Source: Micractinium sp. NFX-FRZ
Lineage: Eukaryota > Chlorophyta > Trebouxiophyceae > Chlorellales > Chlorellaceae
Length of the DNA stretch: 64,000 nucleotides
NCBI GenBank assembly: GCA_029339195.1
Contig: JAPTJF010000114.1
Span: forward strand, 79,587 to 143,586
Direction: 5' to 3'
The notes beneath the pieces were generated by a model. The model had not been told where the DNA came from, ran no database searches, and saw nothing but the letters and a program-made list of their open reading frames with translations. A program made the position numbers and the translations under genes. This document shows positions 22,101 through 34,363 of the stretch, in pieces. The first letter of the stretch is position 1; every line of letters starts with the position of its first letter.

Positions 22101-24306
22101 GTGACCCTCCCCCCCTTGCCCGTCCTCTTCCCTCCGCCCGCACCCTGCCCACCCTGCAGACCTGCCCACGAGCACGGGCCAGCTGCTGCGCAGCGTTGCC
22201 CTCTTCTCCCTGGTCAACGCGCTGACCGAGCAGCTGCGCTCCGTGTTTGTGCCCTACTTTGGCCTGCTGCTCGACGCGTGCGTTGCACACCTGTCAGGTC
22301 AGTTTCGTGGTTGCCTGCCTGGCTGCTTGGTTAATTGGTGTTGGGGTCTGTGGCTTGCCCTTCCAGCAAGCATGTTTGCCCCCTACTGTGTGGCCTGCTG
22401 ATCGGCGCGTGCATGTCGCACGCCTCGCTCTTGTTACTCTTCCAACGTCTCCTAAATGGCTCTGTGCTGCTGCCTTGACTTGACCCTCCCGACCTAACTC
22501 TACAAGGCTACACTTTTTCCACACTGCTGCAGATGGCTCGGTGGCGGCTGCCGGCAAGAAGGGCAAGAAGAAGAAGCGCAAGGCGGCAGAGGCGGAGGCG
22601 GCGGCAGAGGGTGGCGCTGCCGCGACGGACGAGCTGTATGTGGAGAACGACTGGCGCCTGCGCCTGAAGGTGGGGACCATGGGGCAAGTGTTGTTATCGT
22701 TGGGCAGTAGCCTGGCATGAGCAGTCCACAGCTGTTTGTTGTTTGCGGCTGGCGTCTGCGACTCAAGGCCGGTCTGAGCATTCGAGGGGTATCACTAGAA
22801 TGGGGCGACAGCCGCCGGGCATGTGCAGAGCTGGGCTCCAACAGCGGGCCTCTCAACTGGGCCCCGGCCTTGCCTTTGTAGCACCGTGTGCCCTCATGTT
22901 TTACGCGCTGCGCAATCCTGCTGTCAGGTTCTGCTTCCTGTCACCCTTACCTCCATCCCGTCCACCAACATTGCCATCCGTGCCCGCCCGTCTCCCCCAC
23001 GCCTGCCTGCCTGCAGGTCGTCCGCGCCCTGCACCGCTGCTTCCTGTATGACACCGGGGCGGCCGGGGCTGCCCGTTTCTTGGACGACGCCCGCTTCCAG
23101 CGCCTGCTGCCCCCGCTGGTGGCACACCTGGGCCTGCAGCCGCCGGCCAGCGTGGCAGAGGCGCTCGAGGCCGACGGCGTGGCAGGCAAGCCGCACGCAA
23201 ACCAGCAGCGACGCCGCAGCTTGCTTGGCCGAACACCCGGCGGGGCACCTGGCTTCTGCACCTCGTGTGCACTCAACCTGCTGCGCCGCTCCTGTCCTTC
23301 CCACCCGGCGGGCAGTGCACTGGACAGCTCTCTGCATGATGATGACGTGGCAGCCATCTCCCTATTTGTGATACTCTTGATCTGATAAGTGTCCCCCCGT
23401 ACTTTCTTCCCGCCCTGCAGACAGCGCCGCCAACCTGGAGGGCTCCCTCCAGCTGGACGATGACGTGGCAGCAGGGGATGGCAGCCCAGACACCGCTGCT
23501 CTCATGGACCCCTTTGGGCGCGCCGTTGTGGCCGCGCTGGCGCAGCTGGGAGTGACGGCGGGCAGCGATGCGCAGTGGAAACCGCTGAACCACCAGGTGG
23601 GCGGCTTGCTGCAGGGGCCAGCACAGCTGGGGCAGCCGGACGTCTTGCCTCTCACCGCCACCCTGCCCCTACTCGCTGCCCGGCGACTTGCTGCCCTCTC
23701 TGCCTGCTGCCAGCTTCTGCTTCAAGGCTTGCTCTGTCTCATGTCCCCCTATGCCCACCTGCTTGCTCATCTCCTTCTTTCCATCCCTGCGCCGTAGGTC
23801 CTGATGATGACCCGCTCCCTGGCCCCCCGCACACGCCTGCTGGCTCTGGAGACCGCTGCCCAAGTGAGTGTGGGCTGGATGAAGGAAGCAAAGGCGTGGC
23901 AGCAGAGCAGCACCCGCGTGCAGCGCAGCTGCCTGCCGGAGAAGTGCTGCGCTTGCCCCCCCCTGCATACCCCCACTCACACTCCCCCCACTCAACTCTT
24001 GGTTCTCATGCACCCGATTTGTCACTCGCCTCTCCCTCCCCTCCTGACTCGTTGCTGCCTCTGGCCAGCTGTATACACAAGCAGGATCTGCCCTCTCTCA
24101 AAACTTCGCGCCCTTCCCTCCCCTACCCTACCCTGCAGCTGGCCAGCCGTCTGTCTGAGGAGTATTTGGCGCTGCTGCCCGAGACGCTGCCCTTCCTTTC
24201 TGAGCTGCTTGAAGACGCTGAGCTGGCGGTGGAGGCGCGTGCACAGCGCATGGTGAAGCAGCTGGAGGCGCTGAGCGGCGAGTCGCTGGCAAGCTACCTC
24301 AGCTAA
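10191..24306 (+). CDS. UTP10: UTP10/HEATR1 (BAP28) U3 small-subunit processome protein
   Basis: Large HEAT-repeat scaffold needed in yeast and human for pre-rRNA transcription and 18S rRNA processing in the nucleolus. I read 27 exons with closing phases: 10191-10350, 10476-10689, 10935-11124, 11341-11480, 11815-11939, 12514-12647, 13363-13519, 13770-14095, 14363-14566, 14735-15553, 15707-15941, 16036-16164, 16324-16949, 17135-18064, 18368-18448, 18668-18823, 19007-19174, 19696-20835, 20991-21107, 21336-21496, 21727-21863, 22160-22297, 22533-22669, 23017-23185, 23421-23596, 23798-23863, 24139-24306, giving about 2400 residues (human 2144). Diagnostic parts are the N-terminus (SLLYSFQEAADIDAETIH), ALPYHETEQFVRLVQIL near residue 150, the BP28CT-type block VVRALHRCFLYDT, and the C-terminal LPETLPFLSELLEDAE followed by GESLASYL. 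Ala/Gln- and Lys-rich low-complexity insertions explain the extra length. Intron 23186-23420 has a GC donor. Confidence 0.95.
12083..12195 (+). ncRNA. Candidate intronic structured RNA, copy A (snoRNA-like)
   Basis: Lies in UTP10 intron 11940-12513. Bases 12083-12186 match 13020-13123 at 103 of 104 positions. The ends pair perfectly: GGGCCAGGCG at 12083-12092 with CGCCTGGCCC at 12186-12195. Inside the stem are GTGATGC (12099-12105), close to a C box (RUGAUGA), and CTGA (12175-12178), matching a D box. A second CTGA lies in the small hairpin CCGCTGAGCGG. The host gene is a ribosome-biogenesis gene, a common snoRNA host. The C box is imperfect and no rRNA target was checked. Confidence 0.35.
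13020..13129 (+). ncRNA. Candidate intronic structured RNA, copy B (snoRNA-like)
   Basis: Lies in the next UTP10 intron (12648-13362). It is a near-identical copy of the element at 12083 (one C/T difference in 104 bases) and keeps the 10-bp terminal stem (13020-13029 with 13120-13129), GTGATGC (13036-13042) and CTGA (13112-13115). Sequence outside the paired ends is not similar between the two introns, so the repeat boundary coincides with the stem. Confidence 0.35.
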
Positions 24307-24875
24307 TATTACTGCTGCGCTCATATGAAGCAGCTGCTTCATTAATGCTGCTGAGTTCATCTGCGGCGGCCGGGGATGCGGCGTCCGAGCTGGCTGAGCC
24401 GTTCTCAACACTGCATGCATTGAGAAGACAGGTTTAAATGTACAGACCCCCACATCTGTAATCGGTGACACAGTCCTGCCGCGTGAACCGGGTGCATGCC
24501 GGCGTGGGCGCTGGTATCCTGTTGCTGCCACTGTTGTTCTGTCCTGTGGCTGCCCACTTGCAGCGGGTAATCACACACGCGCTGTCAGCACTGCACGAGT
24601 TGAGTGGCGGTCGACCAGCAGGGTGCCAACAGGGTTGGGGCCAACTGTGGGCTACCCTAGCCTTCCCTGATACACTGGAGCCGCCGTGCAGGCCGGGCCA
24701 ATGCACAGCAAGACACGAAAAAGCCAGAGGGGAGCTGTGTGGGCACCGTGCCGCTGCCAGCTGGGTGGTACTGCCGCCGGCTGGATTGGGGTCCCGAGCG
24801 GCTGATAGCTACGTGTGTCGCTGCTCATTCCGACTGGTGTACCCTGACTGCCGCCCCGAGTAATCTCGTAGCGCC
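24307..24875. other. Intergenic: UTP10 3' end and promoter of the Erv-domain gene
   Basis: No exon or repeat was found. A hydrophobic open stretch near 24500-24560 is most likely chance. Confidence 0.35.
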
Positions 24876-27800
24876 ATGCGGCCGTCGACCGGCCTGCTCG
24901 CAGCCCTGCTGCTGCTTATGCTGGGCCTGGCGCGGGGAACACCCTCGCACTATTGGATCCAAGCCACTCCCGCCGTGCGGGAGGCCTATGCGGCGCTGTG
25001 GTGGAAGGCAGGCGGCGGGGGAAGGAGGGGCGCGGAGGGCGGTGGGCGCCGGCTTGCTGACGCCGCCGTTGACCGGCAGCGACGGCGGCAGTGCTGGCGT
25101 AGATTGCGGGCAGCCCCCCGCTGCAGGCAGCGCCCCAGACCCCATGTGGTTCACCCAGGCGGGCTGCAGTCTCAGCAGCATGGACGGGTACGCTTACTTG
25201 GACTCCCAAGGCACCTTCCGCAATGCAAGCCGTGGCGAGCAGATCCAGGTCAGGCGGGCGTTGGATGCTGGTGCGTGTGGTGGCAGCAGGTGGCGCTGGC
25301 CGCCAGCTGAACCCCACCACGCACTGCGTGTCCGCATGCCTCCGCTGGGCTTTAAAATGGATACTCCGCCGCCATCCAACCTCATGCTCGCACCCCTGGC
25401 AAAGGCACTCTCTCCCCTCCTCCTTCCTTCCCCACCCCAGGCGACCTGCGACGATGTGTTTTGCCCTGTGCCACGCGTGCCAGACTGCTATGAGGACCCT
25501 GACATCTGCAAGCCGAACGAGTGGTGCTGGATCGAACAGGTAGGTGGGAGGCTGGGGAACGCCCGGGCAGCAATACTGCAGAACAACTAGCCCTCTGCAC
25601 TGCAGCAGCCGGAGCGCTGGACCCCTGTGTCCGCTCCCTACCTGCACCCGCTGCACCCCTTGCTCAGTCTGCCCCTTGACCTCCCATCCTCCCCTTTGCC
25701 CTGCCCCCTCAAACCGGACCGTGCAGCACGAGAAGTGGGGGGCGTGGGCAATGGGCGCAGGTGGCACAACGCCCAGCCCCAACACCTGCGGCCCCGATGC
25801 GCAGGCGGCTGCCAACGACACAAATTTGTGTAAACCTGCCGGAAGACGAGCGGGCAGCGCTCAGGTCCACGCTCGACAGGACCTGCACCTCCAACATCAG
25901 CTACCCTTCTGGCATAAAGGTGTGGAAGCCGGTGCGGGGGCAGTGCGTCCCCTACCGCCAGCTGCAGCAGAGCTGCCTCGACGGCCCGCTGGCATATGCC
26001 AACCCTGCCTTTGACTCGCCCTTCCACCGTGCCAACAGCGGCAAGGTGCGTGGGTGGCAAGGTGTGCGGGTGGCAAGGTGGCTGGGGTGGAGCTGCTCTG
26101 GGACACGAGGTGGGCGCCTGCAACAAGGGGCGGCGCGGCTTAGAGAGGGCGGGGGTCCGAACCGCTGCTAGCCAGCTGACAGCCACCCGCCGCGCTCGCC
26201 AGTGCAACATGCGTCACTGGCGCGCTGCCGCTGCCAGCAGTGCGTGGGCACCTTTCCATCAGAACTGTGTCAACAACTTGCCCTGCAAAACCTGCTGGCC
26301 GCAGGTGCTTGCGCGGCCCCTGGTGTGTGACCCACGCGGCGGCCCTGGCGGCACGCCCCTCGTGTGCACAGGTCCGGATTTTGACGTGCTGCCCAGCACG
26401 TGCGTCCAGGTGGGGAAAACAACCCCCGAGTAGGAAGAAGATGGGAAAGGGCTGGCGAGCTGGGAATGGGTGCTGCTCGACAGCCTAGTCAACCAGGCGG
26501 GCGGGCCGGCGGGCGGGCGGCTGGCAGCCAGAGTGCTTGGCACCTAGTCTGACACGGTCTCCACAGCTCGACATATGTGATGCATCCATTGAGAGGCGTA
26601 GGGATCCCCAGGAGATGCTTGGCGCTGCACACCCCCTGTGCCTCCCTTTGCTGCCATGCCCTCTTAACCCTGCGCCCCCTCTGCCTGCCCGTCCACACCC
26701 TGCAGGCCCGCCCCCGTGACCAGTGCTTCTCCGGCCCCTGGTGGTTCTCTGCAGACTGCCCCCGCACCGCCGCCGGTGCCCCAGAGGCAGGGCTGTCCCC
26801 GGAGCAGGCCCGCAGCATGGCCAGCACCGCCATGCTCCTGTTTGCAGGGGAGGTGGGCTGGCCGGCAACCTGCCAGTTATGGGACGTTGCCACGCCGGTG
26901 GGCAGGTGAGGTGACTCGAGCATCCAGGATGTTGAGGTTTGATTGTGCAGCCGCCCTTCCAGAATGGCGGCAAGTAAACATGAACCCTAACCTCCTTCTT
27001 TCATTTGCAGAAGCCCAGTCCAGCCGCGGGGCTGGTGTCCAGTGCAAACATGCGCACTGAGCCGCCTCCCCCGACCCTCCGTCCTCGCATCGTGTGCAGG
27101 GCCACCGAGGCGGCGCGGCGCCGGCTGTACGCCATTGTGGCCGCGCTGTGGCCCGCCGAGCCTGTGGCGGGGCCGCCGCCCTCATATGACGCGCTGCTGC
27201 AAACCCTGAACCTCACCACCCTCACCGGCAACATCTCGGACTGCTACTCCAAGGCTGCTGACCCGAACAGCCCACAGGCGCAGGTGCTGGCGGCGCTGGG
27301 CCACATGGCAATGCAGCCCAACAAGGTGTGAGGGTGTGTCCGAGGTGTGAGAGTATGTGCGAGGTGTGAGCGTGCAAGGATGTATAAGAGGTGCGAGGCT
27401 GTGAAATATTTGAGGGTGAAATTAATATGCGGGTGAAAGCCCCGAACCAAACAATCTTGAAGGGTTCCCAGCCAAACAGTGTGAGTCACGCAGCGGGGGG
27501 GAGCTGCATGTCAACCAGGGACCAGGTGGCGGAGGGGTGTTAGAATGCACAAGCAGGTGCTTGTTCTGCGCTGGCAGCCTACAAACCCTGCAGCCGCTAT
27601 TGCCGCTCCTCTGTTTGGCTGCCCTGCTAGCAGTGTTTCCATGCCATGCATCCCAACCTGCCACATGCCTGCCCGTCAGGTCTGGTCTTTGGTGCACTTT
27701 TTGGCACACAACCAGCCGTCTCCCATGTCAGCGGGACGCGTGGAAGCCAGCCGTGCGCTGGCCACATTTCTCACGGACTACTTTTGGTGTGATGACTGCC

Positions 27801-28432
27801 GGTGAGGGGATGGGGTGGCCGGGGCGTGGGTGTGGTGCAGTCGGGTGCTGGTGGGTGGGCGAGCCGTTGCTGCCGTCTGCATTTCCTTGTGAGCGCCGCC
27901 GGTAGAAGGACAATTGTTAGCACGCCGACGGTTATTGCATGCTGGTGGTTAGCAAGGTCTTCCCCACTGCGCCCCATTGCCGTCCCACACAGTTGCATCC
28001 CCTGTGTAACATATGCGCGTCACTGGCACCCCTCCACCCACCCAACCCTGGCCCTGCAGTGGGTTCTTTTACGAGGGCATCCTCTCCAGGTGAGCACCCA
28101 TGCCAAGCGCCCTGTAGACTGCCTTGGCCTGTCGCTGTCAGATGCTTTCCCGAGCGCCCCTGCCCCCTAATAATGTGCCAACAGCTGGTGGCTACCTATG
28201 CACACCCTGGAGCAGGTATGGCCTGCCCCCAGACCTGCCCGACCCCACAGCCCATGCGCGGTGGTGGTGGTGGGCTCACAACGTGGCCTCTGAGCATGTG
28301 GCCACCACCCGCGCCGGGCACCCGTGGATCCACCAGGCGGGCGCTGCTGACGTGGAGCGGTACCAAAACCCGTACTTCATGACCTGGCAGGATGCGGTGG
28401 CGCAGTGGACGGCGGCGGCCAGCGCACGCTGA
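24876..28432 (+). CDS. Secreted Cys-rich protein with C-terminal Erv/ALR sulfhydryl oxidase domain
   Basis: Erv/ALR enzymes are FAD-dependent sulfhydryl oxidases that make disulfides and pass electrons to oxygen. Start ATG 24876 opens a signal peptide (GLLAALLLLMLGLARG). Later exons: one ending at 25248, 25441-25539, 25727 onward (disrupted), one ending at 26045, 26203-26409, 26706-26905, 27100-27325, 27680-27801, 28060-28089 and 28216-28432. The first two thirds are Cys- and Trp-rich (for example CDDVFCPVPRVPDCYEDPD and NLPCKTCWPQ). The C-terminus matches the Erv pattern: VWSLVHFLAHNQ, then YFWCDDCRGFF with the CxxC redox pair, then ARWWWWAHNVASEHV for the FAD-binding W..HN motif. No thioredoxin domain is visible, unlike QSOX. 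The frame shifts between the exon at 25727 and the segment ending at 26045, and the exon 1 to exon 2 join is unresolved. It likely acts in the ER, Golgi or cell wall, which is inference. Confidence 0.75.
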
Positions 28433-29443
28433 GGGCAGCACACGTGACGGCGTGCGCTAAGCCCCCTCCTTTCCCAGTTCCCACTGTGCTGACGATGCTC
28501 GCGATTGGCGCTCAACAACCAAGAGGCCGCATAGCGCCTGTGCAGGCACAGCTCACAGTGGCAAGCTGACAGGCCCTTTACTCCCGTTCAGCCCCAATTG
28601 GCAGCTAGCCGGCCCGTTTTAGAGAGCGGCCCTCTCCCTCTTGCTTGTTGTACCAACTGCGCCTCAACAGGTGGCAGGGTTGCATGGACAAGTGGCCCTT
28701 TTTCGTCCAGTTTATACTTTGCATTTCACAGAACACGCAATGTGCATCTGGCCAACTACGTGTCAGCTGAGGCTGCTGGGGCATCCCAAAGCGTGCTTGC
28801 AAGGTTGGCTGCATGACAAAACTATGATGTGGCCAATCTCCTTGGTCACTCAGAGCTGCTTAAAGAGTGCTGATCAGCTCATGAGCTGGCAGGGATCCCT
28901 GAGGTGCGTGCCCTGCGCATGGTGATTCACTGCATGGAGGCTGCTGAAGCTGAGGGGATTTGTGTGCCACTGTGCTCTGATACACTACTGTGTTCAAGTG
29001 CTGTGCCAGACCCCTGGGACCGACCCAGGGAGGCAACAGGAGGAGCAAGTGCGGCATGCAGTTCCTTGAGCATTGCAGCACTTTCAAACTGGCTGGGGAG
29101 CCCTGTGGCTCGAGAAGGGTTGGTTCAGAACGCTGCAAAGCTGGTCGGCAAAAAAAACCAATCGTAGGAGGTCACAAGCCAGGGTCGCAACATTTAATAG
29201 CAGCAGCAAAGTGGCAGAGACTGAGGCGGAGGACTGACGGCTGGGGGCTGTCAGTGGCAAAATCAGGTACATGCAATCAACACAGTCAAGGGTCGAGTGG
29301 GTCAAGCAGTGCTTTAAAATTTGAAGACATGTGGGCACAGGGACCCTCGGGACAAGCGGCCGCCGGTTGGCAAGAACAACTCAGTGGGTCACGCCAATAT
29401 GCAGTGAAATAAACGTGGATGCATCTTATTCAAGGAGTTCCAG
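28433..29443. other. Intergenic between convergent genes, nothing recognised
   Basis: This interval holds the 3' flanks of the Erv-domain gene (+) and transporter copy 1 (-). No supported exon, RNA gene or repeat. Confidence 0.4.
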
Positions 29444-32227
29444 TCACACTCTGATCACTGCCAACATTGGCTGCTGCCGCTGCCCGTAGATGTTGGCAAG
29501 CTTGGGCCGAGTCTGGTTCATGGCATGCTTCATGTCCACCACCTTCACTGCGGCATCTGCCACAAACAACGCCGGGGAGCCATTGGCCATCAAGTTCATG
29601 GGCGGCTGCGATGTGCTTGGCGGCAGCTGCTGCCGGAATCGCTGAGTCTTGGTGTGGCTGCGTTCAGGGGAGGGGGAGACAACAGCACGGCATGGCATGG
29701 CACGGCATGAGGGGCCTCTCACATCCGCAGCAAATCTTGCCAGACTAGGAATGGGCCCCTTTCCTTGCTACGGCTTGCTCTTGTCTGGGCTTCACCCATT
29801 CCACACGAGGCGGCTTGCACGTGCAGAGGCATCCCCATGCACAGCCGAGCATGCCCCCGCCCCGCGCACCCGTACATGCAGAAGCCGACCAACGCCATGA
29901 CACACCCAAGCGTCATCTTGAACGTAAACTCCTTGCTCTCCCCTGCAAAACAGCACAGGCAAGTTCCGATCTTGGAGATGGTGGGCTGGCGGGAGCCCAA
30001 AGCAACCACTTGCCAAGGCACTTGCGAGCACTGCCCTGCCCCCCTGCGCCGCTCACCTAGTACAAGTGCCGACAGCATCAGCAGGCCCACAATCTTGACC
30101 TGCAGACAGCCAACAACCAGCAGCGCGGCGTGCGTGTGTTCACATGATTGTGTTCACAGCCGGAAGTTCACGAAAAGGGGCTTAACCTGCGTTTTACAAC
30201 AGCACTGCACATAGAGCACAGCACCAGCAGACGAGGCGGGGAAGCAGTACCACAGCGGGGCAGCACTGCAGCTTGGCATGCAGCCTCCAGCACCCACCTC
30301 CCCAAGAACTGTCGTGGTCACGGCACTTGTTGCCTTTATCATCAGGCTGTGCACCTGCAGGGTGCAGTGGACGCGGAGGCAGGCAGCCCGACACTTCAAT
30401 GCGTACAGAAGGGGAAGAGGGTTGCACAATCAGTATGCCAGGATTCCCAAGCACACTTGTGACACCATCACCCGACAGGAGTTGGCAACTCACAAGGTTA
30501 TACGCCACCGCATTGACGGATGACACGGCCAGCAGGAAGACGACATCATTGTAGTGGTGGGGCAGATATGCCAGGAACGCGTCGCGCTGCAGGCAGGGCG
30601 GCAGTGCAGGGCAGTTTACACGGCTGCAAGAGGCAGTGCCGGGCAGAGCGCAGGGAGACACAGGCCGGCGCATGCGGCACCAAAGGGCAGGCAGGAGCGG
30701 GCGGTGGCCATGCATGGCCCGGCAGCAAGCTGGAAAGCAAACGGCGGGCGGCACACTGTGCAGGACGCACCTCGTAATAGTATGTAGGAGTTACCAAACA
30801 CAGCAGGCTGATGGGCGCGGTGTAAAACGTTAGCCGCACCACATCAAGCTTCTCGCTGCAGGCAGTGTGCGCAGCCAAGAAATGTCACATGAGCGGCAGC
30901 GGCACGCCAGGCGACAGCACAACAAGCCACGTGCTGAGCTCACCCCCCCACACGTGCAGCACGCGCAAGCGACGGACAGAAGCAGCAACCAAATCCGCAT
31001 GCCGCTTTCGGCCACATCCCCAGAACGCACAGATTAATAAGCAGGCACGCCCATCCGCAACCAGTGCTCAGCAGCACCCCCTGCAGCCCTTCGCTAGCAG
31101 TGACCTTGCGAAATAGCCACATGGCCGCCCCCGTACCTCATCAGCTTGCTTGCAAAGCACATCATCAGGCCGGAGCAGATGACGGAGGCCAGGCAGAACA
31201 TGATGGCATATGGCTTCCCTGCGAGGGTGCCCTGCCACACGGCCAGCATCACGCCGGCTGACAGAACCATCAGAGACATCACCTCCTGCCGCTTTGGAAC
31301 CTTCTTCTCCACAACCATGGAGATGAAGCAGGTGACCACGGGCAGGGCGGAGCTGCAGGGGGGGAGCGATGAAGAGGGTGAGGGCGGAGGGGGAGGAAGC
31401 GGGGTGGTTGGCACCCATGTCAAAGACGCGGGCGACGGCGCTGCACAACAACAGCGCTGGACCTGACACGTATGAGCTGCAGCGCTGCAAGGGTGCAGCG
31501 GCAGCGGTGTGGCACGCTTCCGGCAACTGCATAAGCGGCAGAGGCAGCGGGAGGTGTAACATCTGCTGGCCGGCAACAGCATGCGCAGTGAAAGATCAAA
31601 GGCCATCCTCGAGCGTGCGCACGCACCGGATGATTTGGTTGAGCGTCAGGCTGATTCCCACCAGGCTGGCGTTATTGAGCACAATGTTGAAAGCCATGAA
31701 AGCGCCGATGCACACCACCCCCTTCCACTGCTTCTCCAGCGTGCGCCGGTGCACTCGCCACGGCTGGCGCAGCGCCACGGGCGCAAGCGCCAGGAAGCTG
31801 ACAGCCATGTGGCCTGCCAGAGGGGAAGGATGGGCAAAAGGAGGCGTCTAGCGGGGAAAGCAGCGGGAGGCAACAGAAAGTTGGGCGAGCATGCAAAGCG
31901 AGCAATGCCCCAACCAGGCAACCACCTCAAAGACCAAGCCGAGCGTGCTCACAGGCGGTGAGCAGGAACGGGAACCTGAAGCCATAGATGCCCAGCGACC
32001 ACTTGTTCATAAGGTTGAGTGAGGAGTTGAGGCTGCGGAGGAGGGGAAAGGCACGATTTGCTTGGGTAAGGAGCCGCCCTGAGCCGCCGCCGCCGGCCGC
32101 CGCCGCCGCCTGCCCCACCCTCAGGCTGCAACGCTTGCCTGATGTACGCGGCCACCAGCAGCCCAAAACTGCTCAGCTTGGCTACCGCTAGGGCCTTGAA
32201 GGCGTCCTGGCGCCCCCGTTGCTCCAT
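29444..32227 (-). CDS. TPT/nucleotide-sugar-type transporter, copy 1
   Basis: Drug/metabolite-transporter superfamily protein of the triose-phosphate/nucleotide-sugar branch; substrate unknown, probably a plastid or Golgi antiporter. Ten exons on the minus strand close in phase: 32139-32227, 31953-32032, 31627-31813, 31137-31352, 30771-30855, 30494-30586, 30298-30354, 30057-30099, 29870-29942, 29444-29657, giving 378 residues. Visible family features are LNLMNKWSLGIYGFRFPF near the N-terminus, TLNQIIR before SALPVVTCFISMVVEKK, KLDVVRLTFYTAPISLL, NAVAYNL and KATSAVTTTVLGE, with about ten hydrophobic segments. The first intron (32033-32138) has a GC donor (AG|GCAAGC). The start is the ATG at 32225-32227; the frame is open further upstream, so a longer N-terminus such as a transit peptide is possible. 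The paralogue at 53522-56783 has the same exon sizes. Confidence 0.85.
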
Positions 32228-34363
32228 CCCCTTTGGTGTTCGAATGCAGCCCGAACGCCGCTGCTGCCTTGGGGGGGCTGGGGCGTCTGCCCGAGCTTCA
32301 GTTGGAGGCGAATGCGCAGCTCCGGGGCCCGGACTGGCGAATGGCTCACACACTCGCTGCAGCAGGTGCAGTTTGCCGCGTTTATTGCAGAGTGTAGAGG
32401 AGCACCAATTAGATAAGGAGACAGCAAAGGTCGGCACTCGGGCGGTGCCTTCGAGCAACCAGCAGCCCGCCAACCGAGAGGCCCTGCCGAAAAAGCGAAA
32501 CAGCGCTTCTGCGCCTCACATATGCTTGCAGGGACTTGAGGAGATTACTTGAGCCCAGCAGGGTCGAGCTCACCTCGTGATCAGCAAGGGCTGAACTCTG
32601 CTCTATGGCAGGCCGGGTCGGCCCCGCAGCGCAGCACACCGTCCGGCGGCACCACCACGAGTCTGCTCGACATGGTTTAGGGTTAGGGTTTAAGACTGCG
32701 ACACACGCCCAATTATCATTTTTCACATGAAACTTGTGCAGTGAGGGAGCATGAGGCAATGCAAGGCCTGGGAGCTGGCCGGCCTCAGCCGTGCTGGCGC
32801 CGGTGGGTGGCGGGGCGGTGGGTACCGTCTGCCGCCGCTACAGTACCATCGACTCCCCTGCAGGCCATTCTGCACCCCGCGCTCAGCCCATGGGGCGGCA
32901 CGCATCCGGAGTTTGTGGGACGCGAAACCAACTTCTGGGCGTGCGTGCGGAATCTTGTATACCAGCAGGTGGCACACCGCTCAAGGCACCTCCCAAAGCA
33001 TGCCCGTGCCGGCATGCTGCCCCTTGCTGAACCACCCCTGTGAAAACACGTGCTTACACCTCGGCCATGTGGACACCAGGCACAAACTGTCATGTTTTGG
33101 TGGGAAAAAGCAAGAATTGGAGCATGGTGACTTGACTGACTGTAATGCCCCAGGGAAGCAGGGGGCTGCAGCTGGGTAGAAAAGAGCAAGGCAACCTGTC
33201 AAACACTTGGCAATGTTGAGCCCCTACCTCTTATGGTCTGGTGATTGGCTGACAGGCAAGCCACGGATGAGCGGAGCGCCACACCTGCGCAGCATTTCAG
33301 AACAGCGCAGCCACAATGCTTGACAAGAATGCATCGACTGGATCGGTTGGTTGGCGAAGCCCTGTCCTGCCTGCTGAGAAGGCTCATCTCCTAACTATTA
33401 CGCATTCGAGCGTCTTCCACGAGCATGCATCACCCCAGGCCCCGGGCCAGGTTCGTCAGACACTAGTGGTCAGATACCAGTGGTCAGACGCCAGGACTGT
33501 GTCGATCAAATGACAGTGCAACAGTTCCTGTGCTCCGGCCCCAAGTCACTGCGCATTTACGCACTGTAGTACTGGTGGTGGTAGGGGCCAGCAGCGGCAG
33601 CGCCAGCGCTGGCTAACAAGCGCGCAATAGTAGCGGGCCCAGCCACTGGCAGGCTGCATCCACCATCGGTATCTCACAGCCCCACGTGGCCCCATGTCGC
33701 GCCTGCAGTACGCAGGTGCGACTACCAGCCACCAGTCCTAGGTTAGTTGGGTTGTGTCCACTATAGCTATCTGGCGGCACGGAGGCTTGACGAAGCAACT
33801 GAGCTGCTGGCAGCTCGGCAACCCGACGGCGCATGCGACACGAGGCGCGGCCGCGCCGGCCTGGCAATGCTGGACTGATGGGGCGGACGGGCGCTTGGCT
33901 TGCCCGCTGTGTGTGCATGGACAGCCATGACTCTTGCACTAGACAGCCAGGACTGGAATCCCAGTGCACACCTGCGGCGGCAGGAATATGGCAGGGGTGC
34001 ACAGCCCTGCCCAGCATGCAGAAGCTGGGAGCCAGGATTTCCTCCTACCCGGACTGGGAAACGCCTGTCCGCGCGCAAATCGTGCAGGAACAAGCCACTG
34101 TCAGTAGCAGCAATCTTCTTTGCAGACAGGCCAGTGCACTCGCACTCGGGTGGGACGTCGCCTGGCCAGCCTGGCAGGCCTCCGCAGTGCACCCTGCGGC
34201 TCTACAGCACAGTCTCGCAGGGCTCCCACCTATCAACTGGCATGCGACTTCATCAACAAGCTGCCCAGCCTTTGGAACCCCGTTCTGTGGCCGTATTCTC
34301 ACGCCCCTCCGGCCCGCTCCTCCCTGGCGTGCCTCCTCTCCTGGCCGCCCCCAGGCTTCTCGG
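32228..34363. other. Intergenic between divergent genes, with telomere-like motif
   Basis: The promoter regions of transporter copy 1 (-) and the gametolysin gene (+) must lie here. Several open frames exist on both strands, but none joins to an exon or looks like a known protein. A short TTTAGGG-type motif lies at 32674-32694. Confidence 0.4.
32674..32694 (+). repeat. Interstitial plant-type telomere motif (about 2.5 units)
   Basis: The sequence contains TTTAGGG, then TTAGGG, then TTTA in a row. TTTAGGG is the telomere unit of land plants and of Chlorella-type algae. Confidence 0.7.
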
